Assembly (NCBI GenBank): GCA_902787595.1
Contig: CADAHD010000006.1
Span: forward strand, 1 to 19,606
DNA length: 19,606 nt
Direction of reading: 5' to 3'
From: an uncultured Lachnospiraceae bacterium
Lineage (GTDB): Bacteria; Bacillota_A; Clostridia; Lachnospirales; Lachnospiraceae
Position numbers and translations under genes: made by a program. The notes under the pieces were generated by a model, which was not told the origin of the DNA, did not search any database, and worked only from the letters and a program-made list of their open reading frames with translations. Of this stretch, positions 6,784 through 13,970 are shown piece after piece. Within the stretch, counting starts at the first letter, position 1. The number at the start of each line of letters is the position of its first letter.

Positions 6784-9750
6784 TTAAGCTTTTTCTTTAG
6801 AATACATCTTTCCGGATTTCCCCATTATCACAACATAAAGCAGCACGGCTGCCAGCAGTGAGCCTGCCGCGATCATAATGCCCGAACGGTATCCAAAAGC
6901 AAGCATCGCACCATAGGCAACCGGTCCTACTGTCTGTCCGACGCTTTCAAATACCGAATATATGCCAAGTGAATTACCTTCACCGAAAGAATCGCACTCA
7001 GGCAGCAGTCCAAAGAAAGTATACTGTACGGTATATGCAAACGAAACAGTAAGTGAAAACAGTATTATGCCGCATATTACGGTTATGATGCTAGGATATA
7101 TTATAAACAGTCCCATCGACACTACCAGTAATAAACTGCTCATCACTACGCTGCGGTAAGCTCCGATCTTTTCCAAAAGCTTTGCAGACAGCACCGGTCC
7201 TACATAAATGACAACCATACCGCAAAGCAGATACAGCCTTCCTACGCTTACCTCATTAAACCCGTTCTCAGATGCAAACAACGGGAAGAAATATTCCCTG
7301 TACGAAATAGCGATCATGAACGGCACAAGTATCAGCAGGAAATATGGAAGGATACGTCTGTTTAAGAAGAATTTGCTCATGCTGATGCCTTTCTTCTCTT
7401 CCGCTGTCTTCGAATGTTTTCCGGGCCTCAGATCATCAGTTCCGATGCATAATAAGAATCCTATGGTCACGATTATAATACCCACCATATAGATCAGTCT
7501 CCATCCGCCCAGAGAAAGAAGCACGGATGAAAGTCCTCCGCCTATCGTAATGCCGGAAAGCATTCCTGATGTAACACCCGCATAGGCTTCTCCGGATTTT
7601 TCCACAGTCTTTGCCATAGTCGCAGCCGTATTGCAGCATACATATATGATCCCCATTCCTGTACCGATAAGCATCTTTCCTATCAGCAGGCCGTTATAAC
7701 TGCCCAGCGCAAAACAGGTAATAAATCCGGCCAGCTCTATCAGCATACCGCTTATAAGCGTGCGTTTGGTGCCCAAAGCCTCTGCCGCTTTTCCGGCAAA
7801 GGCCGAGGCAACAGCCATCATCAGCAGCTGCGCGCTCATAGGAAGAGCAACCGCGATCCCGTCTGAAAGCGGCAGCGTGCCCTTGTACAAGTCAGTGCAG
7901 AGCACAGCTATAAAAGCATCCTGCATTGAATCGGCCAGGTATGAGAAGAAAATGATCGATCTGATCGGGAGACGTTCGGTGGGATCCAGTTCTTCAGCAG
8001 CATGCCTTCTTCTCTTTTCAAGAGAATTAAGAAGAAATGCTATTTCCATAAGCAGCATTGCTATAACAAGCGTACATATAAAAACATTCAATGCCAGATC
8101 CCGCACGAGATCGTTACGTCTCTTGTTAAGCGCATCCAGACTCTGCCCCACTTCCAGCTCCGCAACTATCTCACCGTCACTGTTAGTGATAGGCATAAGC
8201 ACAAAACTCCATGCACCGTATGCGCTGTTCTCCGAATAAGATACGGCTTCTCCGGTCTCCAGCACGCTGTGATAAGGTTCCAGATCATAAGGATACATGG
8301 GATAAAGAATCGAAGAAGTATCCTCATAGTCCATTATGCAGGCAAGGGCATCACCGTTTCGCCTCGAAAGGATATAGTAATAATACTCTCCGGCTTTATA
8401 GCTTTCTGCTATCAGTCTGTCCAGTTGACCCTTTATGCTTTCATATTCATCATTATGATACTCTAAAGGCGAATCCAGATCCTGCAGACTGTCAGCATCC
8501 ATATATGAGAGCATCAGCTGTCCAAAAAGCATGATCTTTTTTTCACCCTCTTCGGTGCTGTTACCCATGAGTTCCCCGACCATGGAATATGACAGTATAA
8601 AAGCCACGGCAAACGAAGCGACCACAATGAACAGCACGCGCATAGCCTGTTCACTATTAGCGACAAGCCTGCTATACCATGCCAGAAGATGATAGAGAGG
8701 ATAAAATGCAAAGACGATACCGATTCCCAGTAAAAACCAGATGAATATCACGCTGCCGAAATACGCCACCGAAGCTTCTTCGATATATTCGCAGGAAGTA
8801 ACGGTATCACCGCTTATGGCAAGATCATAGAATGCTGCCTGATCGGTTATAAGCGCCTTTGATCCGTCAAATGCTACATCCAGCTTATATACCAGTCCCA
8901 GCTCATCCGTAAGGACTGTAAGCGCCGAAGGATCGTTTACATCAAAACAGCCGACATAAGGCGTAAGCATCTCGGTAAAATATACCTTTCCGCCCCTGGC
9001 CAGAAGATCTGCCATGATGATATCTTCCACAGCCTCCTTCACCAGCTCACCGCCGTTTTTATCAGCAACAACGATATCCCCGTTTCGATAGCTTATAACG
9101 ATCTTTTCGACGGAAACATCATAAGATACATCATTGATGCGGCCGCTTAATGCATATTCCATGATGCATTCCGCCCCGTTGTCTCCGCTCTGTCTGTATA
9201 TACGTACGTTATCATTATCCGCCCACACATAATACAAAAAGCCATCAGCAAAATACATTTCCCTGATACAGCCATACTGCAGCGGAGTATCGGCTTCATT
9301 TTCCGTGCTGTAGTCTTTATAATACAGAATGCTTTTTTTATTGCCTTTTATCCTGATGATGCTTTCGCGATCCAGCAGATTGCCTCTGTCACCGTATTTG
9401 ATCTCGGAAATATATATGCTGCCATCGTCACCTTCAGCCGCATGAGTTGCATAGAAAAAAACAGAATTATCTTCACCGCCGTCAATGCGTTTTGAAACAA
9501 CGCCTGTATCGTCAATCAGCAAAACAGTCTTTTTACTGTTATCGATCAAAATGCTGTGGCCGTTCTGACCATATGCCACTTCACTTACGGAAGCAAACAG
9601 ATAGCGGCTGTTCCACCCAAGATAATTCCTTTGAAAAAAGACGATACAAAACGCGATCACCGCGACAAATGCAAAAATAACGCTCCGGATCAGCTTCTTT
9701 TTTGACTTTTCGGCGTCGGAAAGCGTCTTTTTGCCATCTTTATTCTTCAT
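6784..9750 (-). CDS. Fusion of beta-propeller-like and Cache-like extracytoplasmic domains to an MFS transporter
   Basis: 988 residues from the ATG at 9750. An in-frame TTG at 9765 overlaps the GGAG ribosome-binding site and was rejected. The visible order is membrane segment 21-39, then an outside region 50-325 rich in short beta strands with repeated 'ID.. G' turns suggesting a beta-propeller. Next come membrane segments 328-352 and 371-389, an outside Cache-like domain 395-545 ending in PITNSDGEIVAELEVGQS, and membrane segment 552-575. A basic cytoplasmic stretch (KRRRH) leads into a 12-helix MFS domain, 595-977. The MFS loop 2-3 motif is recognisable (GKAAEALGTKRT, near 653-664). Odd: most MFS proteins are about 400 residues without sensors. 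It may be a signal-gated transporter, or a receptor using the MFS part as a transducer. The substrate is unknown. It heads an operon with a GNAT and a SpoIIE phosphatase. Confidence 0.85.
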   Translation of the reverse strand: MKNKDGKKTLSDAEKSKKKLIRSVIFAFVAVIAFCIVFFQRNYLGWNSRYLFASVSEVAYGQNGHSILIDNSKKTVLLIDDTGVVSKRIDGGEDNSVFFYATHAAEGDDGSIYISEIKYGDRGNLLDRESIIRIKGNKKSILYYKDYSTENEADTPLQYGCIREMYFADGFLYYVWADNDNVRIYRQSGDNGAECIMEYALSGRINDVSYDVSVEKIVISYRNGDIVVADKNGGELVKEAVEDIIMADLLARGGKVYFTEMLTPYVGCFDVNDPSALTVLTDELGLVYKLDVAFDGSKALITDQAAFYDLAISGDTVTSCEYIEEASVAYFGSVIFIWFLLGIGIVFAFYPLYHLLAWYSRLVANSEQAMRVLFIVVASFAVAFILSYSMVGELMGNSTEEGEKKIMLFGQLMLSYMDADSLQDLDSPLEYHNDEYESIKGQLDRLIAESYKAGEYYYYILSRRNGDALACIMDYEDTSSILYPMYPYDLEPYHSVLETGEAVSYSENSAYGAWSFVLMPITNSDGEIVAELEVGQSLDALNKRRNDLVRDLALNVFICTLVIAMLLMEIAFLLNSLEKRRRHAAEELDPTERLPIRSIIFFSYLADSMQDAFIAVLCTDLYKGTLPLSDGIAVALPMSAQLLMMAVASAFAGKAAEALGTKRTLISGMLIELAGFITCFALGSYNGLLIGKMLIGTGMGIIYVCCNTAATMAKTVEKSGEAYAGVTSGMLSGITIGGGLSSVLLSLGGWRLIYMVGIIIVTIGFLLCIGTDDLRPGKHSKTAEEKKGISMSKFFLNRRILPYFLLILVPFMIAISYREYFFPLFASENGFNEVSVGRLYLLCGMVVIYVGPVLSAKLLEKIGAYRSVVMSSLLLVVSMGLFIIYPSIITVICGIILFSLTVSFAYTVQYTFFGLLPECDSFGEGNSLGIYSVFESVGQTVGPVAYGAMLAFGYRSGIMIAAGSLLAAVLLYVVIMGKSGKMYSKEKA

Positions 9751-9788
9751 AGAGATTTTCTCCAATTTAACAAATCATTATCTTAAAT

Positions 9789-9817
9789 ATGATACCATTT
9801 TAAGCAATAAAACGCAA
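9789..9817 (-). promoter_or_regulatory. Candidate SigA-type promoter for the MFS-GNAT-phosphatase operon
   Basis: On the minus strand, TTGCGT (9817-9812) and TATCAT (9794-9789) are 17 bases apart, with a TGG extended -10 just before the -10 box. It lies about 40 bases before the ATG at 9750 in the only non-coding gap between the right-hand operon and the MFS gene. No intrinsic terminator separates the two operons, so read-through is also likely. Confidence 0.5.
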
Positions 9818-9829
9818 GAATCATTGCTT
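9802..9829. repeat. Inverted repeat at the operon junction
   Basis: AAGCAAT (9802-9808) and ATTGCTT (9823-9829) are perfect reverse complements separated by 14 bases. One arm contains the last codons of the 9821-11224 gene and the loop covers the candidate -35 box of the MFS promoter. No T-run follows on either strand, so it is not a terminator. It could be an operator or chance. Confidence 0.4.
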
Positions 9830-11224
9830 CAACACGTCCTTAAGATAACGCCTTATCGAAAGCAGCCTTTTATATATCGTAGCTGCCTTTATCCCTGTTG
9901 CAGCCTCCAGCATCTGCACACTGCCAACTTTTTGCTTAAGAAAAGCGTCAAGCATTTTTATGCCTTCCGGATCACCCTTAAGCGACTCCGCAAAATGTTT
10001 CCCGTCCGCATCGTTTATCTTATCGGATACATCTCCAAACATCCCCGGGACTATGCTTATGCGTATATTTTTAACTTCGCCGTTATCCTCATTGTAAAGC
10101 AGTTCCTCAGGATCAACGATCTGCTGCCAGTCGGCAACTCCAAAAAGAAAACCTATGGTCTTTACTACAGTAAGCTGCATCCGGGCATTATCCGAAAGCT
10201 TAACCTCATCCAGACGCCGATCGGCGCTTAGCTCCGTGTAATTCATATATCCCGTGGAATCGGCGCTGACGGCATCGCCGCTTTCGCTTATCTCAAACGG
10301 AAGGACCGAATAAGCTCCCATAGCACTCGTTCCCTTAACAAAACTCTGCTGTCCCTTATCCAGTTCTTCCCAGGATACATCCGTTTTCTTCTTTTTACCG
10401 TCGTCGTCTCCCATTCCGCCGCTGCCCTTATCTTCATCTTTCCTTAAGGCAGGTGAGGGAAGATACAAGTCTTCATAGGTTTCTTCAAAACCTTCCTTTT
10501 CTTCTTTTAAGTTCTGAAGCTGCCCTTTCAGTGATCGCACAGCATTCTTCTTTTTCCTTCCTGTCTTTAACAGCGGGTTCTTCTTTTCGATATATTCGCT
10601 GCAGGCGCGTTCAAGCTTCTGCAGCCTTCCCAAAGCGTTATCAACAGCATCTTCATTCAAAGAAGCCTTATCATGGCCGAGCATAGTCTCTTTATCGGTA
10701 ACATCTACATAAGCGCTGACACTGTTCTGTACATTATCCATAAGAGCATCTTTACCGGCTTTTCCGTTCTTTATCTCAGCTTTTTCATTGAAGTCTTTTA
10801 TCGTTTCTACAGCCCGGAGTCTTTCGGCTCTTTCGGGCTCATATTCATCCGACTGTTCTTCGCTCAATTCCTTAGGAGCTTCTTCCTGCTGCCTCCCGCC
10901 TGCTTTGCTTTTCGGCGCTTCTTCCGCAGGGGACGGATCTTCGGCAGCCTCCTCCTGTGCGGACTCATCCTTTGCTTCTGCCGCATTTTCTTCCAAAAGC
11001 TCTTTGATGCCCGTTTTTTCCTTTGCCACGCCAAATTCGGTATTTGCAACGGATACGCTGTCTTTACTATCCGTATCCTGCGCCAGCGCCTCCAGCTGCA
11101 TTTTAAGATCTGCCCTGTCTTTTCCGCGCGCAAAAAACGCATCGCTTTCCCTGCTGCCCTCAGGCGCCTCCAAAAGCTCATCCAGATCATCTTCTGTTAA
11201 ATTGCTTAATTTTAGATTTTCCAT
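9821..11224 (-). CDS. Acidic protein, probable pseudokinase paralogue of the 16177-18501 kinase-like protein
   Basis: 467 residues, soluble, with a very acidic, low-complexity N-terminal half (about 75-140). I do not recognise a named family, but segments resemble the kinase-like protein upstream. The helix LERACSEYIEKKNP (204-217) matches YIAACDRYLNKKNL there. From about 300 the two can be followed together: MGAYSVLP against LGAERCVA, GVADWQQ (362-368) against the catalytic GQVDRHQ, and IRISIVPGMFGD (387-398) against LKMIDNEMAFGN. The residues needed for catalysis (Arg-His, the loop Asn and the metal-binding Asp) are replaced, hence pseudokinase. This was aligned by eye and is an inference. 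The ATG at 11224 is the first possible start, since an in-frame TGA lies four codons upstream. Its ribosome-binding site is poor. It is the last gene of the AAA+ operon, 43 bases after the second ATPase. Confidence 0.75.
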   Translation of the reverse strand: MENLKLSNLTEDDLDELLEAPEGSRESDAFFARGKDRADLKMQLEALAQDTDSKDSVSVANTEFGVAKEKTGIKELLEENAAEAKDESAQEEAAEDPSPAEEAPKSKAGGRQQEEAPKELSEEQSDEYEPERAERLRAVETIKDFNEKAEIKNGKAGKDALMDNVQNSVSAYVDVTDKETMLGHDKASLNEDAVDNALGRLQKLERACSEYIEKKNPLLKTGRKKKNAVRSLKGQLQNLKEEKEGFEETYEDLYLPSPALRKDEDKGSGGMGDDDGKKKKTDVSWEELDKGQQSFVKGTSAMGAYSVLPFEISESGDAVSADSTGYMNYTELSADRRLDEVKLSDNARMQLTVVKTIGFLFGVADWQQIVDPEELLYNEDNGEVKNIRISIVPGMFGDVSDKINDADGKHFAESLKGDPEGIKMLDAFLKQKVGSVQMLEAATGIKAATIYKRLLSIRRYLKDVLKQ

Positions 11225-11267
11225 ATACTCTGTTCACTAAGGCCGCAGCCACAACTCTGAGGACGTC

Positions 11268-13454
11268 CTACTCCTGCATATAGATAGCATAAGGCCCGAA
11301 TTCATCCGAATCGATCAGCCTGCCTGTTTTCTCATATTCATACCGTATCGCAAGGATAATATCCTTCATTTTTAACGCTCTGTCTTCGGCTCCGGCCATA
11401 TAAGCCGCAGCCAGCAATATAGATTTGATATTGCTTCCGGTCAGTTCCTTAAATGCTGATGCCAGGAATTCATTATCGATATCGGGGTCCCTGGGCACCG
11501 TTTCGGGAAGCATATTGCGCCACATAGCCAGTCTTGTCGCTTCATCAGGCCTCTCAAAACGCACAACATAGGATAAACGCCTCATAAAGGCAGGATCAAA
11601 ACTCTGAAAATTATTGGTGGCAAGTATGGAGATCCCGTTGTATTCCTCTACCTTCTGCAAAAGGAAGCTGGTGTCGGAATTGGCATATTTGTCATGTGAA
11701 TCCTTTATCTCTGTGCGCCTGGTAAACAGCGCATCGGCTTCATCAAAGAAAAGCACCACATTGCGCCTGGCCGCCTCATCAAAGATGCGTGACAGATTCT
11801 TCTGCGTTTCTCCTATGTACTTGGAAAAGATCTGAGATACATCTACGCGATAAAGGGGTGTCATAACCTCATTTGCTATGACCTGGGCAGCCATGGTCTT
11901 GCCTGTGCCCGGAGGTCCGTACATAAGCAGTATCACCGCGTTGCCGTAGGCATTCTTGCTGTTTATGCCCCATTTATCACCCAGGCGCCCCCGCAGGCGG
12001 TAACGGTCACAGGCCGCCTTAAGACGTTTCTTCTGTGAATTCTCGATATAGATATCATCCCAGGTATATCTGGCCACCACCTCTGTAGCCAGATGTTCAA
12101 AGTCGGAAGTATCAAGTTTAAAGAGCAGCTCCTGCATCCTTTCGCGGCTGATGCATTTTTGCCCGTCAGCGATAAGACTCTCTTTTGCCTGATGGCACAA
12201 TCTCATTATCGCGGAGTAAGAGATGGCATGGCAGTCTGCTATATCGGCAATGCTGATATCATCTGCGCAGGCAAGCTTCATTTCCGCCAAAGCCCTGTTC
12301 CATATCCCTATGCGCTGCGAAGCATCCGGTAAAGGCAGCTTTAACAGTGCCGGAGAAAGCTTTGCGCTCAGATCCATGGGCGGTATGCGTTTTCTTCCGC
12401 AAATGTATATAACCCTGCCGGGAAGCCGATCGGCAAGACTTCTTATACTCACCTCCAAAGCGGTTTTGAGCTTTCTGTTATACCGCTCATCATCACGCGC
12501 CTCATCCTCATGTACAAGCTGCACAAATCCGGGGCATATGCGCATCCTGAACAGCTGCTTCTGCCTCAGCGTTCTGTCAGCCTCATAGAACTCAAGCGCT
12601 TTGATCTTATATAAGGGACAGCCCGCTATTGAAGCTGCCCTGCCCAGAGCATATTCAACATCTTCTTTGTCGCTGCATTCAACATATCTCAGATGAATGC
12701 CCTCACCTGCATCCTGCGTGGCAACAGCTTCCTGCACAAAATCCTTAAAGAAAAGCTCTTCATCATCCCTCTCTTCAAAAGCCTCTGTAAAGCTGTCACT
12801 CCCGCATAGCAGATAACGGTAAGCTTCATCATTAAGCTTTATATGCTGCAAAAGCTTTGAGGCTTCATTTGAATCCCCGCTCAAAAGCAGGAAAAAGCCA
12901 AGATTTGAGGAAGGATCGAGCATCTCTTCCAGTTTTCCTCCCGGCAGAGACAAAAAGAAATTAAGGAGTGCGTCCGCCACTCCTGCATTCAGTGATGTTT
13001 CCGTATCGCTATCCGCGATAAAGCCGAACATGCGCAGATATTTAAGATCATAACGCGCCGCAGCCGCCATAAGTACCATAAAAAGCTCGGGAATATCAAG
13101 AGCAAATTCCTCAACGATCCTTCTGATGGGCATTTCTATCCCCTGCTTCAGGCTGATATCTTCTCTCGAACGTATATGTTCCAGAGCTTTCTTCATATCC
13201 TTTGCAACATTAAGCGATCTCTGTTCCGCCGGCCGCTCCTGCGGAGGCGCAGCAATATAAGCAGCTATCTCTTCCTCGTCTGCCTTTATACCGCGGGCAT
13301 GAAAACGGCACTCATCCTGTTTTCCGGCCTTAAAATACATAAAAGCCTCTATGAGCATATCCAGCGCCGCCAGGTGATCTTTCAGATCATCTGCAGCAGT
13401 CTCATAAGGCTTTTTCTTTTTCTTGATATCAAAATAGTCACTAAAGCAATACAT
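11268..13454 (-). CDS. AAA+ ATPase, Afp15/Pvc15-like, second copy
   Basis: 728 residues, cytoplasmic. The C-terminal AAA+ module (about 462-710) is complete: Walker A GPPGTGKT 513-520, Walker B LFFDEAD 568-574, pore-loop KYIG 545-548, sensor-1 ATN 612-614, paired arginines 625-626 and a sensor-2 helix near 672-678. The SKYIGET, DKYANSDTSFLLQKVEEY and ATNN blocks are those of the ATPase family that includes Afp15/Pvc15 of contractile injection systems. The first 460 residues are mainly helical. Residues 260-440 look like a worn AAA module without a Walker A. The C-terminal domain is clearly paralogous to the 13971-16184 protein, but the N-terminal parts have diverged, so the pair could form a hetero-oligomer or serve different substrates. 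The start overlaps the GNAT stop as TGATG. The family is fairly sure. The role here is not. Confidence 0.9.
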   Translation of the reverse strand: MYCFSDYFDIKKKKKPYETAADDLKDHLAALDMLIEAFMYFKAGKQDECRFHARGIKADEEEIAAYIAAPPQERPAEQRSLNVAKDMKKALEHIRSREDISLKQGIEMPIRRIVEEFALDIPELFMVLMAAAARYDLKYLRMFGFIADSDTETSLNAGVADALLNFFLSLPGGKLEEMLDPSSNLGFFLLLSGDSNEASKLLQHIKLNDEAYRYLLCGSDSFTEAFEERDDEELFFKDFVQEAVATQDAGEGIHLRYVECSDKEDVEYALGRAASIAGCPLYKIKALEFYEADRTLRQKQLFRMRICPGFVQLVHEDEARDDERYNRKLKTALEVSIRSLADRLPGRVIYICGRKRIPPMDLSAKLSPALLKLPLPDASQRIGIWNRALAEMKLACADDISIADIADCHAISYSAIMRLCHQAKESLIADGQKCISRERMQELLFKLDTSDFEHLATEVVARYTWDDIYIENSQKKRLKAACDRYRLRGRLGDKWGINSKNAYGNAVILLMYGPPGTGKTMAAQVIANEVMTPLYRVDVSQIFSKYIGETQKNLSRIFDEAARRNVVLFFDEADALFTRRTEIKDSHDKYANSDTSFLLQKVEEYNGISILATNNFQSFDPAFMRRLSYVVRFERPDEATRLAMWRNMLPETVPRDPDIDNEFLASAFKELTGSNIKSILLAAAYMAGAEDRALKMKDIILAIRYEYEKTGRLIDSDEFGPYAIYMQE

Positions 13455-13966
13455 CAGTATTCCCCGTCATCTCTTAGATCATAGATGCGAAGCATTGCAT
13501 CCGCTCCGCAAAGGGCAGGTTTTCTGCCTGCAGCTTTTTTAAATATATAAAACTGCGTAAAGTCCACGGCTTTAAGAAAAGCCTCATAGTTTCTGCGGAG
13601 CTCTGCGGGCAGGGCGTACATTGTTTTTATATAAACCTCCGCGCCCAATTCCCCACGCTCAAAGCTGTAGCCTGTTGCCGCAATATCCCGAAGCTTTCGG
13701 ACCATTCCCGATCCCAGGCCTCTTCTTCTGAACTGCTGCCGTACATATATGCTTATGATCTGTATATCTCCGATCACCTGCTCTATGTGGGCTATAAGGG
13801 CGCCTGCCATTTCCTTTTCATATTTAACCCCTATGCAGATATAATTCTCGCTCAGATCTTTTCTGTATTCAAGCAGCTCGTCATATATCGTGGGAATGAT
13901 AAGTTCTTTCCACCTTCCCAGATTATTTGAGCTTATATGGTGATATGTGCATGTTCTGCCGGCCAA
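13454..13966 (-). CDS. GNAT family acetyltransferase, TTG start, between the two AAA+ genes
   Basis: 170 residues. The GNAT core is visible: strand GALIAHIEQ at 55-63, strand IQIISIYV at 68-75 and the acetyl-CoA motif RRRGLG at 80-85. The C-terminal part (AFLKAVDFTQFYIFKKA) matches the last GNAT strands. The start is a TTG at 13966. A GGAGGG site 8 bases upstream lies inside the last codons of the first AAA+ gene, and no ATG occurs in frame before residue 53, which would remove the fold's beginning. The gap to the previous gene is four bases and its stop overlaps the next start by one base (TGATG). Tight embedding between the ATPases implies it acts with them, possibly acetylating an operon product. 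The substrate is unknown. Confidence 0.85.
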   Translation of the reverse strand: MAGRTCTYHHISSNNLGRWKELIIPTIYDELLEYRKDLSENYICIGVKYEKEMAGALIAHIEQVIGDIQIISIYVRQQFRRRGLGSGMVRKLRDIAATGYSFERGELGAEVYIKTMYALPAELRRNYEAFLKAVDFTQFYIFKKAAGRKPALCGADAMLRIYDLRDDGEY

Positions 13967-13970
13967 TATC

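Noticed and set aside
9751..9765. Start of the MFS fusion at the in-frame TTG at 9765
   Set aside because: The TTG overlaps the GGAG ribosome-binding site that is well placed for the ATG at 9750.
10673..11240. Plus-strand open frames opposite the acidic protein gene
   Set aside because: Phe- and Ser-rich antisense shadows of the Glu/Lys-rich coding strand, with no recognisable domain.
11260..11269. Perfect palindrome AGGACGTCCT after the second ATPase gene
   Set aside because: It overlaps the stop codon, has no T-run and no loop, and a single 10-base palindrome is expected by chance at this length.
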